Program-made: the position numbers and the translations under genes | Source of the DNA: Vicingaceae bacterium | Lineage (GTDB): Bacteria; Bacteroidota; Bacteroidia; Flavobacteriales_E; Vicingaceae | Reading direction: 5' to 3' | Assembly (NCBI GenBank): GCA_028245195.1 | Contig: JAOKCF010000004.1 | Location: forward strand, 124,001-188,000 | DNA length: 64,000 nt | Shown here: piece by piece, positions 1 through 9,194 of the stretch | Layout: the number at the start of each line of letters is the position of its first letter | Position numbering within the stretch: position 1 is the first letter of the stretch | The notes under the pieces: generated by a model | Database searches by the model: none | What the model saw: only the letters and a program-made list of their open reading frames with translations | What the model was told of the DNA's origin: nothing

Positions 1-361
1 CTATTGGTAAAATAATAGTCGCAATTTCATAAGTGTTGCCTTCTCCAAGCACTTCATTTAAGTTATCAATGAAGAAATTAAAGTACTTGTAGTACATTAA
101 AAAATAGAGGTTAAACAAGATGGAAATCCACAACAAAACCAAGCGTTTTGTGGAACTAGACAGCACAATTAGATACACCAAATAGTAATCGATTATAATA
201 CTGCCAATAGCAATAGCAATAAAGTCTGGTGCTCCCCAGTAGTAAAATAGCAAGCTAGACAATAAAGCAAAGCCGTTTTTATAACGATCACCAACTAAAT
301 GGTAGCCAAGTAGAAAAAAGGGCAGGAAAATAAAAAGGAATACTAGACTACTAAATACCAA
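1..361 (-). CDS. MBOAT-family O-acyltransferase (AlgI/DltB-like), N-terminal part only
   Basis: This is the first 120 residues of a polytopic membrane protein that runs off the left edge of the window. The translation opens with VFSSLVFLFIFLPFF, then FYYWGAPDF, and later MYYKYFNFF and IILPI. These match in order the N-terminal signatures of AlgI-like membrane-bound O-acyltransferases, which move acyl groups onto exported polysaccharides. I place the start at a TTG (359-361) because an in-frame TAA lies directly before it and no ATG fits. The catalytic His would lie outside the window. The family call is fairly secure; the substrate is unknown. Confidence 0.75.
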   Translation of the reverse strand, partial: MVFSSLVFLFIFLPFFLLGYHLVGDRYKNGFALLSSLLFYYWGAPDFIAIAIGSIIIDYYLVYLIVLSSSTKRLVLLWISILFNLYFLMYYKYFNFFIDNLNEVLGEGNTYEIATIILPI

Positions 362-521
362 TTAATTATTTCTTAGTTGCTAAAATAAACCATTTTTATT
401 ACACTCCCTTTTTAAATATCAATTAGTTATAATTTATTGTGCTTTCAACAATCAATTTTTCCCAACTAAGTTACCCTGAAATAAATGCTTGATTTATAAT
501 GTTTTTAACTCTCTTCTTCTT
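362..521. other. AT-rich intergenic gap
   Basis: This gap lies between the MBOAT start and the end of the downstream pseudogene. It is very AT-rich and I see no ORF, RNA gene or clear terminator in it. Confidence 0.5.
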
Positions 522-2797
522 TTATTCATTTCCCACGACAACTCTCATATCTCTAATGTATACGGGGCCTTTAGACTTATTACAAACGTATGCTTTTAAT
601 GTAGCGCCCTCAGTAGGCAAATTCTCGGGCAAGTTAAAAATGAATCGTTTCGTCTCCCATTTTTCTCCTGTTCGAATTAGAGGGAATGACTCATAAAAAT
701 AAGTATCGTATTCATTGCTAACGCTTACCATCTTGCTCGCTCCAACATAATTATGCTTCAAATTAATGTTCAAGTCTATTTCAATAGAGCGATGATCTCC
801 TATGTCTTCTATGGGCATAGATAAGGTGGAACTGCATTGATGTGTAGAATCAACCAACTCATACCCTTTTTTCCCAACCATGGAGCGAGATCTCGACCAG
901 TTTCCCATTTTTAAGGTATAGTAATCGTTGTAGAAGGTTAGTGCTTCTTGTTCGGGAAGTGTGGAAGGGTCTATGACTTCTACGGAAAAATTATCAATTT
1001 GAACCGGATATTTTCCTTTCAAGACGGCATTTATCTCAATGCTATCGTTCTCGTTTCTCATAAACGGAGGGATAACAATTAAGTCTAATGTACTCCAGCT
1101 TCCTTTGTCAAACCAATTTATGCTTTCTACTCCTTTATACACTTTGCGGTAACTTTTGCCACTTTTGGCGTCTATCATGTTAAATTCTAAACCAAAGCGG
1201 TTTTCCTTCGCTTCAAAGTCCGATTTAAATCGAATTCTAGTGATAACATAACTGTAACTGGTGTCTGAAATATCTTTAAATGCAAATTTTAGTTTTTCGC
1301 TTTCCCTATTTGTTTTTGATAAAACCAAACTGCCCTCTTCCGGCACGCTAAACCCATTTATCGTTTTCACTTTTGAGCCCTCTCCACTATACGTTTCTCT
1401 GTAAATTAGTTTGTGCTTTTGTGGTTTTTCTTCTGGCAAATAGTTAACAGACCGATCGGGTTCTAATAATGTCTTATCTGCATGGTAAAAGTCTGTCTCG
1501 CCAATAATACTCCAGTAGTACTCTTTGGTCATTCTTTGAGAATGAATAATACCATTTTCAAATTGCCAAACTTGAAATATATTCAAGCCAACCATCGCTG
1601 CCAACAGAATAAAGATTGGGGTTTTAAGCCTTTTCATGGTAGAGTTTAACTCTTGAATAAAGTAACCAATTGGCAAAAGAAATATAGGATAAGACTGCAC
1701 AATAGAGCGCTGACTAAAACTATCCGCATACCACCAGCAATCCCAACTACTCAAAACCTAAATGTTCAATATCATGAATAAAAGTAATGGGATGCCTATT
1801 CCGCGATTTTTCTTAACAGTTACAAATAGGCCAATTAACCCAAACACTATTATTGGAGTGTACAGTAACCATCCTTTTTTGTAACTAAACAAATACTCTT
1901 TTAGGTAAGGACTTAACAGCTTAAAGTCTTCGTTGGTGTAACTATCAAAGATCCACTCTCCGGTGGTATAATGCCAATACAGAGGCTGCACCATTCCAAA
2001 CAGAACCATGGGAATACCCACAGCAAAAACGTGCTTTTTATTGTTCCAAAAAAACAGAACTTTCTGCTGATGGGTTTTAAACTGCCCCCCAAGCTAGAGG
2101 GCGGGAACCAACAAAAACAGCAGCTCATTGGGCCTGCTTAGAATCATAATGGCAGAAAACGGACCTATTAAAACCGAATAGTTGAGTTGAGGTTTTTTGT
2201 GCCACTGGTGTACTAAATAAAGTAAGGCTGCGTAAAATCCAAATAAATAAACGTGCGGAGAAGATATGTTAGCAGCAACAATTTGAAGATAATTGGTTCC
2301 AACACAAAGCAATAAAATAAGAAGGGTGGAAAGTTGATCTTTGAAATACGAAAGTGCAAGTTTTCGGAAGAAAAATAGACTAAGAAACACAATTAGAAAC
2401 AACTGTAATAAAACAGCAATTTGATACGGCTTAGAAAAGCCATCAGCCGGATATGAGGTCAGTTTTGCAATCTGGTGCACAACAAAAAAAGCAGGGCTGT
2501 ACAAAAAGCAATACCCGCGGTGTATTGGATAATATGGTTCCCGTTTTCTATTTTATGTGCTTGATAATAATTAGAAGATAAACTGTACTCCTGTTGTGCT
2601 TCTTTTACCCAAACATTGTCGGTTAGCTTTACATCATCATAAATAAAAATAGCTGGTAAATAGAGGTAATAGCCAAAATTATCCCAATCAATTACTCCAT
2701 AATTCCCTCGCTCGATTGATGAGGTTGTCTCTATTTTTAGGTAACAGAGGTGTACCGTTAAAATTGTGATTAATAAAAAGGAAAGTAGATTTTTCAT
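522..2797 (-). pseudogene. Decayed large membrane protein (glycosyltransferase-39-like architecture), frameshift plus two stops
   Basis: Four adjacent reading-frame pieces join into one gene of about 758 codons. The N-terminal piece has a signal/TM segment and a DWDNFGYYLYLPAIFIY motif. It should continue from QYTAGIAF into LYSPAFFVVH, but a 5-A run on the plus strand (2503-2507) seems one base short, giving a frameshift. The next two joints are in the same frame and broken only by TAG codons at 2094-2096 and 1758-1760. The second sits where the text reads MILNI-stop-VLSSWDCWWYADSF, where a Tyr would be natural. The C-terminal 300 residues look like an extracellular beta-rich domain. Multi-TM mid-section plus periplasmic tail fits polysaccharide or lipid-linked sugar handling, and the neighbouring GT2 gene agrees. 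The function is inferred; the breakage is seen directly. Confidence 0.85.
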
Positions 2798-3507
2798 TTA
2801 GCAAAAAGACCATACTTAAAAATGCAATAAATCGCCCTAAACCCGTCTTTCCAACCAATCTTTTTCCCTTCTTCGTAAGTTCTTCCGTAATATGAAATGC
2901 CTACTTCATAAATTCTAATCTTAGGCACTCTAGAAAGTTTAGCTGTGAGCTCGGGCTCAAATCCAAATCGTTTTTCTTGTAACCGTAAACTCTTTGCAAT
3001 TTTGCTATCCATCAACTTGTAACAGGTTTCCATATCTGTCAAATTCAGGTTGGTGAACATGTTACAAAGAAAAGTTAAAAACTTGTTGCCCAAGGAATGC
3101 CAAAAAAATAAAATTCGATGAGGATTACCACCTAAAAATCTTGAACCATAAACAACATCCGCAAAACCTTTTACTATCGGTTTTAACAAATCATTGTACT
3201 CTCTTGGATCATACTCTAAATCGGCATCCTGTACCACCAAATAATCTCCAGTTGCAAGTTCTATTGCTTTGTGAATTGCTGCTCCCTTTCCTTGGTTTTT
3301 CGATTGGCTGAAAAGTTGTATTCCCATTTCTGGATTCGCTAATGAGTACTTTTCGATTACTTCTACTGTTCCATCACTTGAACAATCATTAACTATAATG
3401 ATCTCCTTTTCAAATTGATTGACAAGGTTAACATCTCTTACCTTATCCAGAATAAGGTGAATGGTCCGCTCCTCATTGAAAGCGGGAATCATTATGGATA
3501 ATTTCAT
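2794..3507 (-). CDS. Family 2 glycosyltransferase (dolichyl-phosphate-mannose synthase-like)
   Basis: A 237-aa GT-A fold enzyme. It starts with [14 protein letters not shown] (residues 3-16), has the nucleotide-binding strand [12 protein letters not shown] (37-47), [11 protein letters not shown] (71-81) and the metal-binding DAD at 94-96 inside [11 protein letters not shown]. Length and motif order fit the soluble, DPM1-like branch of GT2, which transfers a sugar from a nucleotide donor to a polyprenyl phosphate; there is no C-terminal membrane segment. Its stop overlaps the start of the following membrane-protein pseudogene by 4 nt (ATGA), so the two were probably translated together. The partner is now broken, so the pathway may be inactive. 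Donor and acceptor cannot be told. Confidence 0.9.
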   Translation of the reverse strand: MKLSIMIPAFNEERTIHLILDKVRDVNLVNQFEKEIIIVNDCSSDGTVEVIEKYSLANPEMGIQLFSQSKNQGKGAAIHKAIELATGDYLVVQDADLEYDPREYNDLLKPIVKGFADVVYGSRFLGGNPHRILFFWHSLGNKFLTFLCNMFTNLNLTDMETCYKLMDSKIAKSLRLQEKRFGFEPELTAKLSRVPKIRIYEVGISYYGRTYEEGKKIGWKDGFRAIYCIFKYGLFAK

Positions 3508-4161
3508 CTATAATTTCATTTCTGGAATTTCACCTGAGATTATTAACTCTCCTTCTGTCGCATTTTTAATTTCATCAACAGAAACACCAGGGGCGCGTTC
3601 CAATAGGTGAAAAGCTCCTCCTTTAACTTCTAATACCGCTAGGTTGGTCACAACCTTAGTAACACAATTCACTCCCGTAAGCGGAAGAGAACACTTCTTT
3701 AATATTTTACTTTCCCTGGCTTTATTAGTATGCATCATTGCAACAATGATGTTTTCTGCTGACGCAACCAAGTCCATCGCTCCGCCCATTCCTTTCACCA
3801 TTTTACCGGGTATTTTCCAATTGGCAATATCTCCATTTTGATCTACTTCCATAGCTCCTAAAACGGTCAACTGTACTTTTCCTGCTCGAATCATAGCAAA
3901 GCTGTCAGAAGAGTCGAAAAATACGGAGCCTGGCATGGTTGTAATGGTTTGCTTACCCGCGTTGATCAAGTCAGCGTCTATGTTTTCTTCAGTTGGAAAA
4001 GGTCCCATACCAAGTAGTCCGTTTTCAGATTGAAGCGTAACGTCTATTCCCTCTGGAATGTAGTTCGCAACCAAAGTTGGAATCCCAATTCCTAAATTCA
4101 CATACCAACCATCTTTTAGTTCTTCGGCAATTCTCTTAGCAATGTCTTCTTTTTTAAGCAT
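3508..4161 (-). CDS. scoB: 3-oxoacid CoA-transferase subunit B
   Basis: A 217-aa subunit of a heterodimeric CoA-transferase (succinyl-CoA:3-ketoacid or acetate/butyrate type) that moves CoA between acids in ketone-body or short-chain fatty-acid use. The catalytic Glu is visible at position 46 in SENGLLGMGP (45-54), with GIGIPTLV (24-31) before it. Full length for the family. It lies 33 nt downstream of the subunit A gene on the same strand, as is usual, and ends directly before the GT2 gene. The family call is secure; the substrate (succinate versus acetate) is not decided by sequence. Confidence 0.93.
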   Translation of the reverse strand: MLKKEDIAKRIAEELKDGWYVNLGIGIPTLVANYIPEGIDVTLQSENGLLGMGPFPTEENIDADLINAGKQTITTMPGSVFFDSSDSFAMIRAGKVQLTVLGAMEVDQNGDIANWKIPGKMVKGMGGAMDLVASAENIIVAMMHTNKARESKILKKCSLPLTGVNCVTKVVTNLAVLEVKGGAFHLLERAPGVSVDEIKNATEGELIISGEIPEMKL

Positions 4162-4194
4162 TTGTAATTCGTAAATAAAAAATTCGTAATTCTA

Positions 4195-4890
4195 TTAACT
4201 AATCGTTCTTTGCTCTATCCTTTTCTCGTAATCCTTTCCTTCAAAAATCCGATGAACAAATATTCCAGGTGTGTGAATTTCATTCGGATCTAACTCTCCA
4301 GGTTCTACTAAGCGCTCAACCTCAGCAATAGTTATTGTACCCGCCATTGCCATAGCTGGGTTAAAATTTCTTGCTGTTGCTTTAAAAACCAAGTTTCCTT
4401 TTGTGTCGCCTTTCCACGCTTTAACTATTGAGTAGTCAGAAACCAAACTCTCTTCCAAAATGTACATCTTCCCGTTGTACTCTCTTGTCTCCTTTCCTTC
4501 TGCTATCTCTGTTCCGTAACCAGCTGGCGTAAAAAAAGCTGGGATTCCTGCTCCACCGGCTCTGCACTTTTCTGCTAGCGTTCCTTGAGGCGTTAATTCT
4601 ACCTCCAACTCTCCACTTAGCATTTGCCTTTCAAATTCAGCGTTCTCGCCAACGTAAGAAGAAATCATTTTCTTGATTTGATGATTTTTAAGCAAGAATC
4701 CTAATCCAAAGTCATCAACCCCTGCGTTATTTGAAATACAAGTAAGGTTGGTTATTTCAGGTTTTTTCGATAACGCTTCAATGCATTTTTCAGGAATTCC
4801 ACATAAGCCAAAGCCTCCTAACATTAGGGTCATTCCCCTTTCAATTCCTTGAATTGCTTCTTCTGCGTTTTTTACAACTTTTTTCATCAT
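4195..4890 (-). CDS. scoA: 3-oxoacid CoA-transferase subunit A
   Basis: A 231-aa partner of the downstream subunit B. It shows the glycine-rich [10 protein letters not shown] (25-34), [25 protein letters not shown] and [16 protein letters not shown] blocks typical of subunit A, which forms the CoA-binding half of the enzyme. Two consecutive ATG codons open the frame and either may be used. The gene follows the PBP1A gene by only 5 nt, so it may be co-transcribed from the ricT-gldH-PBP1A unit, although the functions are unrelated. Confidence 0.93.
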   Translation of the reverse strand: MMKKVVKNAEEAIQGIERGMTLMLGGFGLCGIPEKCIEALSKKPEITNLTCISNNAGVDDFGLGFLLKNHQIKKMISSYVGENAEFERQMLSGELEVELTPQGTLAEKCRAGGAGIPAFFTPAGYGTEIAEGKETREYNGKMYILEESLVSDYSIVKAWKGDTKGNLVFKATARNFNPAMAMAGTITIAEVERLVEPGELDPNEIHTPGIFVHRIFEGKDYEKRIEQRTIS

Positions 4891-4895
4891 CTAAT

Positions 4896-7331
4896 TTATT
4901 GTGCCCAATCAACCCCTCCTCTAGAACCAGTTCCAAAGTCGGTTGGTGTTCCATATTTTTTACAATCTAACTCAATAGAAATATGAGTCTCTGGCTTTTC
5001 AAAATCCCCTTTAGAAACCTGTAAAGTTGAGTCAGCGTATACTTTATTCATAAAATAACCCCACATCGGCAGTGCTGTATTTGCTCCTTGGCCAAGAGAT
5101 GTATAATCAAACCTTACGGAGCGATCTTCTGCGCCCACCCAAACACCCGTAACCAAATCGGGAGTGATGCCAATAAACCAACCGTCTGAGTTATTTTGAG
5201 TCGTCCCTGTTTTTCCTGCAACAGGATAAGGAATTCCGGCGTACGGTCTTTCTTCTGATTTGGAAAATCTCAAGCGGATTCCTGTTCCAGGTGTATTTTT
5301 TTTAAGGTCATTGTTGTAGTTGTAAGAAGTCACTCCTTCCATTAATTTTAGCATTACATAGGCGTTCTCTTCGCTCAATACTTCACGAGATTCTGGAATG
5401 TATTCTACAATAATTTCACCTTCCTTATTTTCTATTCGAGCTAAAAATTGTGGCTTGGTATACACTCCTTTGTTTGCAAAAGTTCCAAATGCTCCAACCA
5501 TTTCATAAACCGAAACATCTGAAACGCCTAAGGCAAGAGAAGGGACTGGAGGCAAATCAGAAGTAATCCCTAAATCTTGGGCCATCTTTACCGCAGCCTC
5601 CGGTCCAAATTGTTTCATCACCCACGATGTTATTGTATTCATAGAGGTAGCCAAACCATACCTCAACGTAACATTATAGCCATACTCTCCATCTGAATTT
5701 TCTGGTGCCCAGTCTTTTAACAAACCAAAGGTTCCTTTCTTGAAAATATAAGGCACATTAGGCACCTCGTAGCAAGGAGAAAACCCTGCCTCAATTGCTG
5801 TTGCATAAATAAATGGTTTAAATGTTGAGCCCACTTGTCTTTTCCCTTGGCGAACATGGTCATATGCAAAATTATCGTAATCGATTCCACCTACCCAAGT
5901 TCTTATGTAACCAGTTTGTGGCTCCATGCTCATTAATCCTGCTTGTAAAAAGCTTTTATAATATCTAATTGAATCCCTCGGACTGAGCATGGTATCTATG
6001 TCTCCTCTCCAAGAAAACACCTTCATCGAAACAGGTACATCAAAAGATTTCATTATTTCTTCTTCGCCATATCGCTTCGTTTGATGTTCACAATCCTCAG
6101 CATTGCAAACTGTCATCAACTCCCCATCCACTATTCCCTCCGTGAGTATTTTACCTCTTCTGCCACAATTGGCGCACTGCATGCCGCTCATAATTAGGAA
6201 ACGTTCACTTCTTTTTATCGCAGCATTCATAATTCGCTCTACCTCTGAAGAACTTAGATCTGAACTAAATGGGTTGTTTTTTTTCTTAGCCAGACCGCGA
6301 AAGAAATCGTCTTGTAACTGATAACTCAAATGCTCTTTAACCGCATACTCAGCATATTCTTGCATTTTGTAATTCAACGTTGTATATATCTTTAACCCAT
6401 CGCTGTATAAATCATATGCTTCTCCATTTGGTTTTCGAAGCACCGGTAAACCATCTTGGTCTTTTTCATTAAATATGTTTTTTAGCTCGGCCCGCAAAAC
6501 CTCCCTAAAGTACGGAGCAATCCCGTCTTTATAGTCGACTTTAGAATAGCTAATTGTTAGCGGAAGTAATCGTAAACTATCAAACTCCTGTTGAGAAATT
6601 TTTTCATTTTTAAGCATTTGCCCCAACACCACATTCCTTCTGTGCTTTACCGTATCGGGTCTTCTAAGCGGGTTAAACAACGAGGAGTTTTTCAACATTC
6701 CTACAAGCATAGCAGATTCTTCAATTTTTAACCTGTCTGGTACAATTCCAAAATAAACTTGTGCCGCAGACTTAATTCCAACTGCATTATTAACAAAATC
6801 ATAACGATTTAAATACATCGCAACAATTTCATCTTTCGTGTACAAGCGTTCTAGCTGAGCTGAAATAATCCACTCTTGTACTTTCTGCCCTAACCTACCC
6901 AAGGCAGATTTAGGAACTCCCGAAAAGAGCATTTTTGCTAATTGTTGGGTAATTGTACTTGCTCCTCCTTTCTTTCCTAAATAAAATATTGCTCTTGCTA
7001 GCCCTTCTAAATCAATTCCTGAATGATTGTAGTATCGTTCATCTTCGGTTGAAACCAGGGCTTCAATCATGAATGGAGAAATAGCATCATAATCTACATT
7101 TACTCTATTTTGATAGAAATACTTTCCCAATACTTCCCCGTCTGCAGTATAAACTTCTGTTGCCAAGTTGCTCTTTAGGTTCACCAAATCATCTACCACT
7201 GGCAAGGGCTCAAAACCAAACCATGAGTTGGCTGCTGAAAACATGAGCAACACAAACAAAGAAACAGGTATGATTATGCACACCCAAAAAAATGTTGCCA
7301 ATTTTAGATAACTCCGTTTTTCCTTTTCCAA
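4896..7331 (-). CDS. Class A penicillin-binding protein 1A (peptidoglycan glycosyltransferase/transpeptidase)
   Basis: An 811-aa bifunctional cell-wall enzyme. One TM anchor (residues 11-32) precedes a GT51 domain with catalytic Glu96 in EDERYYNHSG and GGASTITQQ (122-130). The transpeptidase domain has the SxxK motif S502-TFK505, SMN at 563-565 and KTGT at 707-710, so both activities look intact. An unusual segment lies between the domains at about 384-420: Cys386-x2-Cys389 then Cys409-x4-Cys414, which looks like a small zinc-ribbon-type insert. It follows gldH by 3 nt in the usual Bacteroidota order ricT-gldH-PBP1A. I leave the gene symbol empty because several Bacteroidota paralogues are called pbp1A, ponA or mrcA. 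Confidence 0.95.
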   Translation of the reverse strand: MEKEKRSYLKLATFFWVCIIIPVSLFVLLMFSAANSWFGFEPLPVVDDLVNLKSNLATEVYTADGEVLGKYFYQNRVNVDYDAISPFMIEALVSTEDERYYNHSGIDLEGLARAIFYLGKKGGASTITQQLAKMLFSGVPKSALGRLGQKVQEWIISAQLERLYTKDEIVAMYLNRYDFVNNAVGIKSAAQVYFGIVPDRLKIEESAMLVGMLKNSSLFNPLRRPDTVKHRRNVVLGQMLKNEKISQQEFDSLRLLPLTISYSKVDYKDGIAPYFREVLRAELKNIFNEKDQDGLPVLRKPNGEAYDLYSDGLKIYTTLNYKMQEYAEYAVKEHLSYQLQDDFFRGLAKKKNNPFSSDLSSSEVERIMNAAIKRSERFLIMSGMQCANCGRRGKILTEGIVDGELMTVCNAEDCEHQTKRYGEEEIMKSFDVPVSMKVFSWRGDIDTMLSPRDSIRYYKSFLQAGLMSMEPQTGYIRTWVGGIDYDNFAYDHVRQGKRQVGSTFKPFIYATAIEAGFSPCYEVPNVPYIFKKGTFGLLKDWAPENSDGEYGYNVTLRYGLATSMNTITSWVMKQFGPEAAVKMAQDLGITSDLPPVPSLALGVSDVSVYEMVGAFGTFANKGVYTKPQFLARIENKEGEIIVEYIPESREVLSEENAYVMLKLMEGVTSYNYNNDLKKNTPGTGIRLRFSKSEERPYAGIPYPVAGKTGTTQNNSDGWFIGITPDLVTGVWVGAEDRSVRFDYTSLGQGANTALPMWGYFMNKVYADSTLQVSKGDFEKPETHISIELDCKKYGTPTDFGTGSRGGVDWAQ

Positions 7332-7334
7332 AGC

Positions 7335-7808
7335 TTATTCTTGTACTTTTTTTACTGCAATTCCTATATCTGTTACATTATCCAAATTTTCTTCCCGCAT
7401 TGCTTGTTCTATTTCAAAATGGTATTCCCCATTTTCAGGGAATAAAGGCCCTTGTTTAAACCGAAATTGATAATCAAAAATATCCCCTATTCCTTTACCC
7501 ATCCAACGTCCCTTGTTGTTTGCTAAAATCATTTGAGCGGTATCTTTTGCAATTTTACCCGAAGGGCTTTTGCTTTCAATAAAAAGATATATATTCTGAT
7601 AAGCGTAATCTCCTCCGTGTCTAAAGTTCAAGTATAAATCATAAATGGCCGCAGTATCTTTTATTTCAACCTCAAAAAAGGCCTTTTCATTACGTTCCCA
7701 AGTAGCGTTTTTAATTCTCAAATTTTCCTCAAAAACCGTAGAATTATCGCATGCTATCAAAGTAGTCAACAACCAAAATACTATCGCTATGGATGTGATT
7801 CGATTCAT
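7335..7808 (-). CDS. gldH: Gliding motility lipoprotein GldH
   Basis: A 157-aa predicted lipoprotein with a short hydrophobic signal ending in a lipobox LIAC (Cys20). The mature part has the features of GldH: RIKNATWERNEKAFFEVEI near the start, DLYLNFRHGGDYAYQN, and FPENGEYHFEIEQAMRE near the end. GldH is needed for gliding motility in Flavobacterium and is tied to type IX secretion. Its place between ricT and PBP1A is the conserved Bacteroidota arrangement. It overlaps ricT by 4 nt (ATGA), which suggests translational coupling. Together with porZ in this window it implies that the organism has a type IX secretion system. Confidence 0.88.
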   Translation of the reverse strand: MNRITSIAIVFWLLTTLIACDNSTVFEENLRIKNATWERNEKAFFEVEIKDTAAIYDLYLNFRHGGDYAYQNIYLFIESKSPSGKIAKDTAQMILANNKGRWMGKGIGDIFDYQFRFKQGPLFPENGEYHFEIEQAMREENLDNVTDIGIAVKKVQE

Positions 7809-9130
7809 TCCGTCGGCTTATTGTTTGCTTCCTTATTAGGATTGTTTCTGTTGTTTGGCCGTCTGTTTTTAAACGACTTTTTCTTAGCTGCACCGTCTTT
7901 ACTTTCACCAGAATTCTGATTGTTAATACTTTGTGCAGGTCTGTTATTGTTAGCTTGTGCCTTATTTTCCCTTTTTGAGGCATTTGCTTGAGCAGGCTTA
8001 TTCCCAGACTTTTTCTTTGGGCGGCGCTTTTTTTGTTTCATCTGCTTGTCAAAACGAGTTAAATCGTCTTGCCCTACAACATTTTCATAGTCTGGTTTTG
8101 CCTCTACAAGAACAGTACTGAAGTCTTTTAAACTATCTACCTTTTCCTCTTTTTTGTTAATCGAAATTACCTCTTTTACTCTGTCCAAGGTCATTTCAAT
8201 AAACTCATAAGGCTCATCTTGATACGAATACCACATTTTATTCGCAAAAATGTCCATCTTCTGGAAAAAGGCATTCCCTTTTTTTGTCTTCAGTTTTAAC
8301 TTTGTGTCAGGAAATTTTTTCAGCTCATCAACATAAGTATCTAGCTCGAAGTTTAGGCAACACTTTAACTTTCCGCACTGCCCTGCTAATTTTGTAGGGT
8401 TTAATGAAAGTTGCTGGTAACGAGCTGCTGAAGTAGAAACAGACCTAAAATCTGTTAGCCAAGTGGAACAACACAACTCTCTTCCACAAGAACCTATTCC
8501 ACCCAACCTACCTGCTTCTTGCCGGGCTCCGATTTGTTTCATCTCAATCCTAACATTGAAAGTGTCTGCCAGTATTCGAATTAAGTCTCTAAAATCAACT
8601 CTTTCGTCAGCTGTGTAGTAAAACACCGCTTTAGATAAGTCGCCTTGATATTCAACATCAGAAATTTTCATTTTAAGACTTAACTCATTCGCAACAGCTC
8701 GAGCATTTAACATGGCTTCGTTTTCTTTAGCTCTACCTTCCAACCACTTGTCTACATCGTTTTCATTTGACTTTCGATGAACTTTTTTAAGATCGGCTTT
8801 TTGCAAAAAGATATTTTTCTTTTGCATTTGCAACCTTACCAATTCTCCGGTAAGGCAAACTACGCCAACATCGTAGCCTGTTGTAGCCTCAACTTTTACA
8901 ATATCGCCTTCATACAAACTAAATTGATCGGCGTTGATAAAAAATTCTTTCCTTCCATTTTTAAACCGAACCTCAACACAATTGAAAATTTCTGTATTAG
9001 CCGGCAGCGCCATGTTTGCAAGCCAGTTAAAGGTGGTTAATTTGGAGCATCCGCCATTGCCGCAACTTCCGTTGGATTTACAACCATTGGGGACGCCATC
9101 TATTTTATTTGAGCAAGTAGCACAGCCCAT
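7805..9130 (-). CDS. ricT: PSP1-domain protein RicT (YaaT homologue)
   Basis: A 441-aa protein with a Cys-rich N-terminus (GCATCSNK, then SNGSCGNGGC), a PSP1 domain over roughly residues 60-280 with GSCGRELCCSTWL and GQCGKLKCCLNFELD, and a basic, Asn/Lys-rich low-complexity tail. RicT-type proteins bind Fe-S clusters through such cysteines; in Bacillus they act with RicA/RicF in RNA processing. The tail is typical of the Bacteroidota forms. It heads the ricT-gldH-PBP1A cluster and follows the polymerase delta-prime gene, the usual neighbour of PSP1 proteins in many bacteria. The family is secure; the role in this phylum is inferred. Confidence 0.9.
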   Translation of the reverse strand: MGCATCSNKIDGVPNGCKSNGSCGNGGCSKLTTFNWLANMALPANTEIFNCVEVRFKNGRKEFFINADQFSLYEGDIVKVEATTGYDVGVVCLTGELVRLQMQKKNIFLQKADLKKVHRKSNENDVDKWLEGRAKENEAMLNARAVANELSLKMKISDVEYQGDLSKAVFYYTADERVDFRDLIRILADTFNVRIEMKQIGARQEAGRLGGIGSCGRELCCSTWLTDFRSVSTSAARYQQLSLNPTKLAGQCGKLKCCLNFELDTYVDELKKFPDTKLKLKTKKGNAFFQKMDIFANKMWYSYQDEPYEFIEMTLDRVKEVISINKKEEKVDSLKDFSTVLVEAKPDYENVVGQDDLTRFDKQMKQKKRRPKKKSGNKPAQANASKRENKAQANNNRPAQSINNQNSGESKDGAAKKKSFKNRRPNNRNNPNKEANNKPTE

Positions 9131-9194
9131 AGTATTTTATATATTCAATAGCACCTAAAGCGCTAGTCTCGTTAAACAATTTGGGTAAAAACCC

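Noticed and set aside
522-2797. In-frame TAG codons as possible recoding or readthrough
   Set aside because: The same gene also has a frameshift, other genes in the window end normally in TAG, and other pseudogenes carry TAA and TGA lesions too. Decay is simpler.
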